Assembly (NCBI RefSeq): GCF_026242195.1
Contig: NZ_RKLV01000012.1
Span: 1 to 60,908, forward strand
Origin: Halorutilus salinus
Lineage (GTDB): Archaea; Halobacteriota; Halobacteria; Halobacteriales; Halorutilaceae
Length of the DNA: 60,908 nt
Direction: 5' to 3'
Shown: piece after piece, positions 60,888-60,908 of the stretch
Layout of the letters: each line of letters starts with the position of its first letter
How positions within the stretch are numbered: position 1 is the stretch's first letter
Translations under genes and position numbers: made by a program
The notes under the pieces: model-generated
The model's database searches: none
What the model saw: the letters and a program-made list of their open reading frames with translations, nothing else
Told to the model about the DNA's origin: nothing

Positions 60888-60908
60888 CTATGACAAAAAA
60901 CGCACGCC

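Overview
The window looks like a haloarchaeal extrachromosomal replicon of about 61 kb, and very probably a complete circular plasmid cut open inside one gene. An MCM-like gene has its N-terminal half at the left edge (992 down to 12) and its C-terminal half at the right edge (60887 down to 60045), in the only order and orientation that a circle would give. Haloarchaeal signs are the acidic proteins, Orc1/Cdc6 initiators, a TFB-like factor, halocyanin, HTH_10 and DUF7521-type genes, and TATA-type promoters.

The molecule is a mosaic. (1) 1-20.0 kb and 40.4-48.1 kb plus the last kilobase are an AT-richer backbone using many ATA/AGA/AGG codons. It carries the replication and maintenance genes: the MCM halves, an MCM N-domain fused to a restriction-type nuclease, an RHH-OB-fold RPA-like fusion, two serine recombinases, a RecB/Cas4-like nuclease with a TFB-like protein, an AbrB protein, an AbiE-like toxin-antitoxin pair, an Orc1 gene flanked on both sides by iterons (the likely origin), a FokI-like nuclease and a ParA operon. 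(2) 20.08-37.95 kb is a GC-rich haloarchaeal copper-resistance island: CopA, an Lrp-TRASH regulator, CopZ chaperones, halocyanin, CopB and many small membrane proteins. It also carries a frameshifted aconitase gene, aconitase being an iron-sulfur enzyme that copper damages. (3) 38.0-40.4 kb is a cassette with HMA, SHOCT, YHS-permease and UspA genes, with codon use between the two. (4) 42.4-48.1 kb holds a candidate structured RNA and a large Avs-like STAND NTPase with a Cap4-type nuclease domain. (5) 48.5-53.5 kb is an IS4-type transposase, HTH, Cas4-like and Orc1-like module with its own repeated operator. (6) 53.6-59.7 kb holds an HTH_10 regulator, a P1B ATPase with an APC motif, a cation exchanger, and three gene fragments (ligase, tnpB, Cap15-like).

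The points most worth following are the set of altered replication proteins (an MCM whose ATP-binding and catalytic motifs are all degenerate, an MCM-N nuclease fusion, an RPA fusion). Next are the compact promoter-preceded RNA candidate at about 42416-42555, a bipartite inverted repeat found four times with constant 25-26 bp spacing, a 9-bp DNA repeat running from parA into its partner gene, and the Avs-like protein. All assignments are from reading motifs by eye; no database search was possible.
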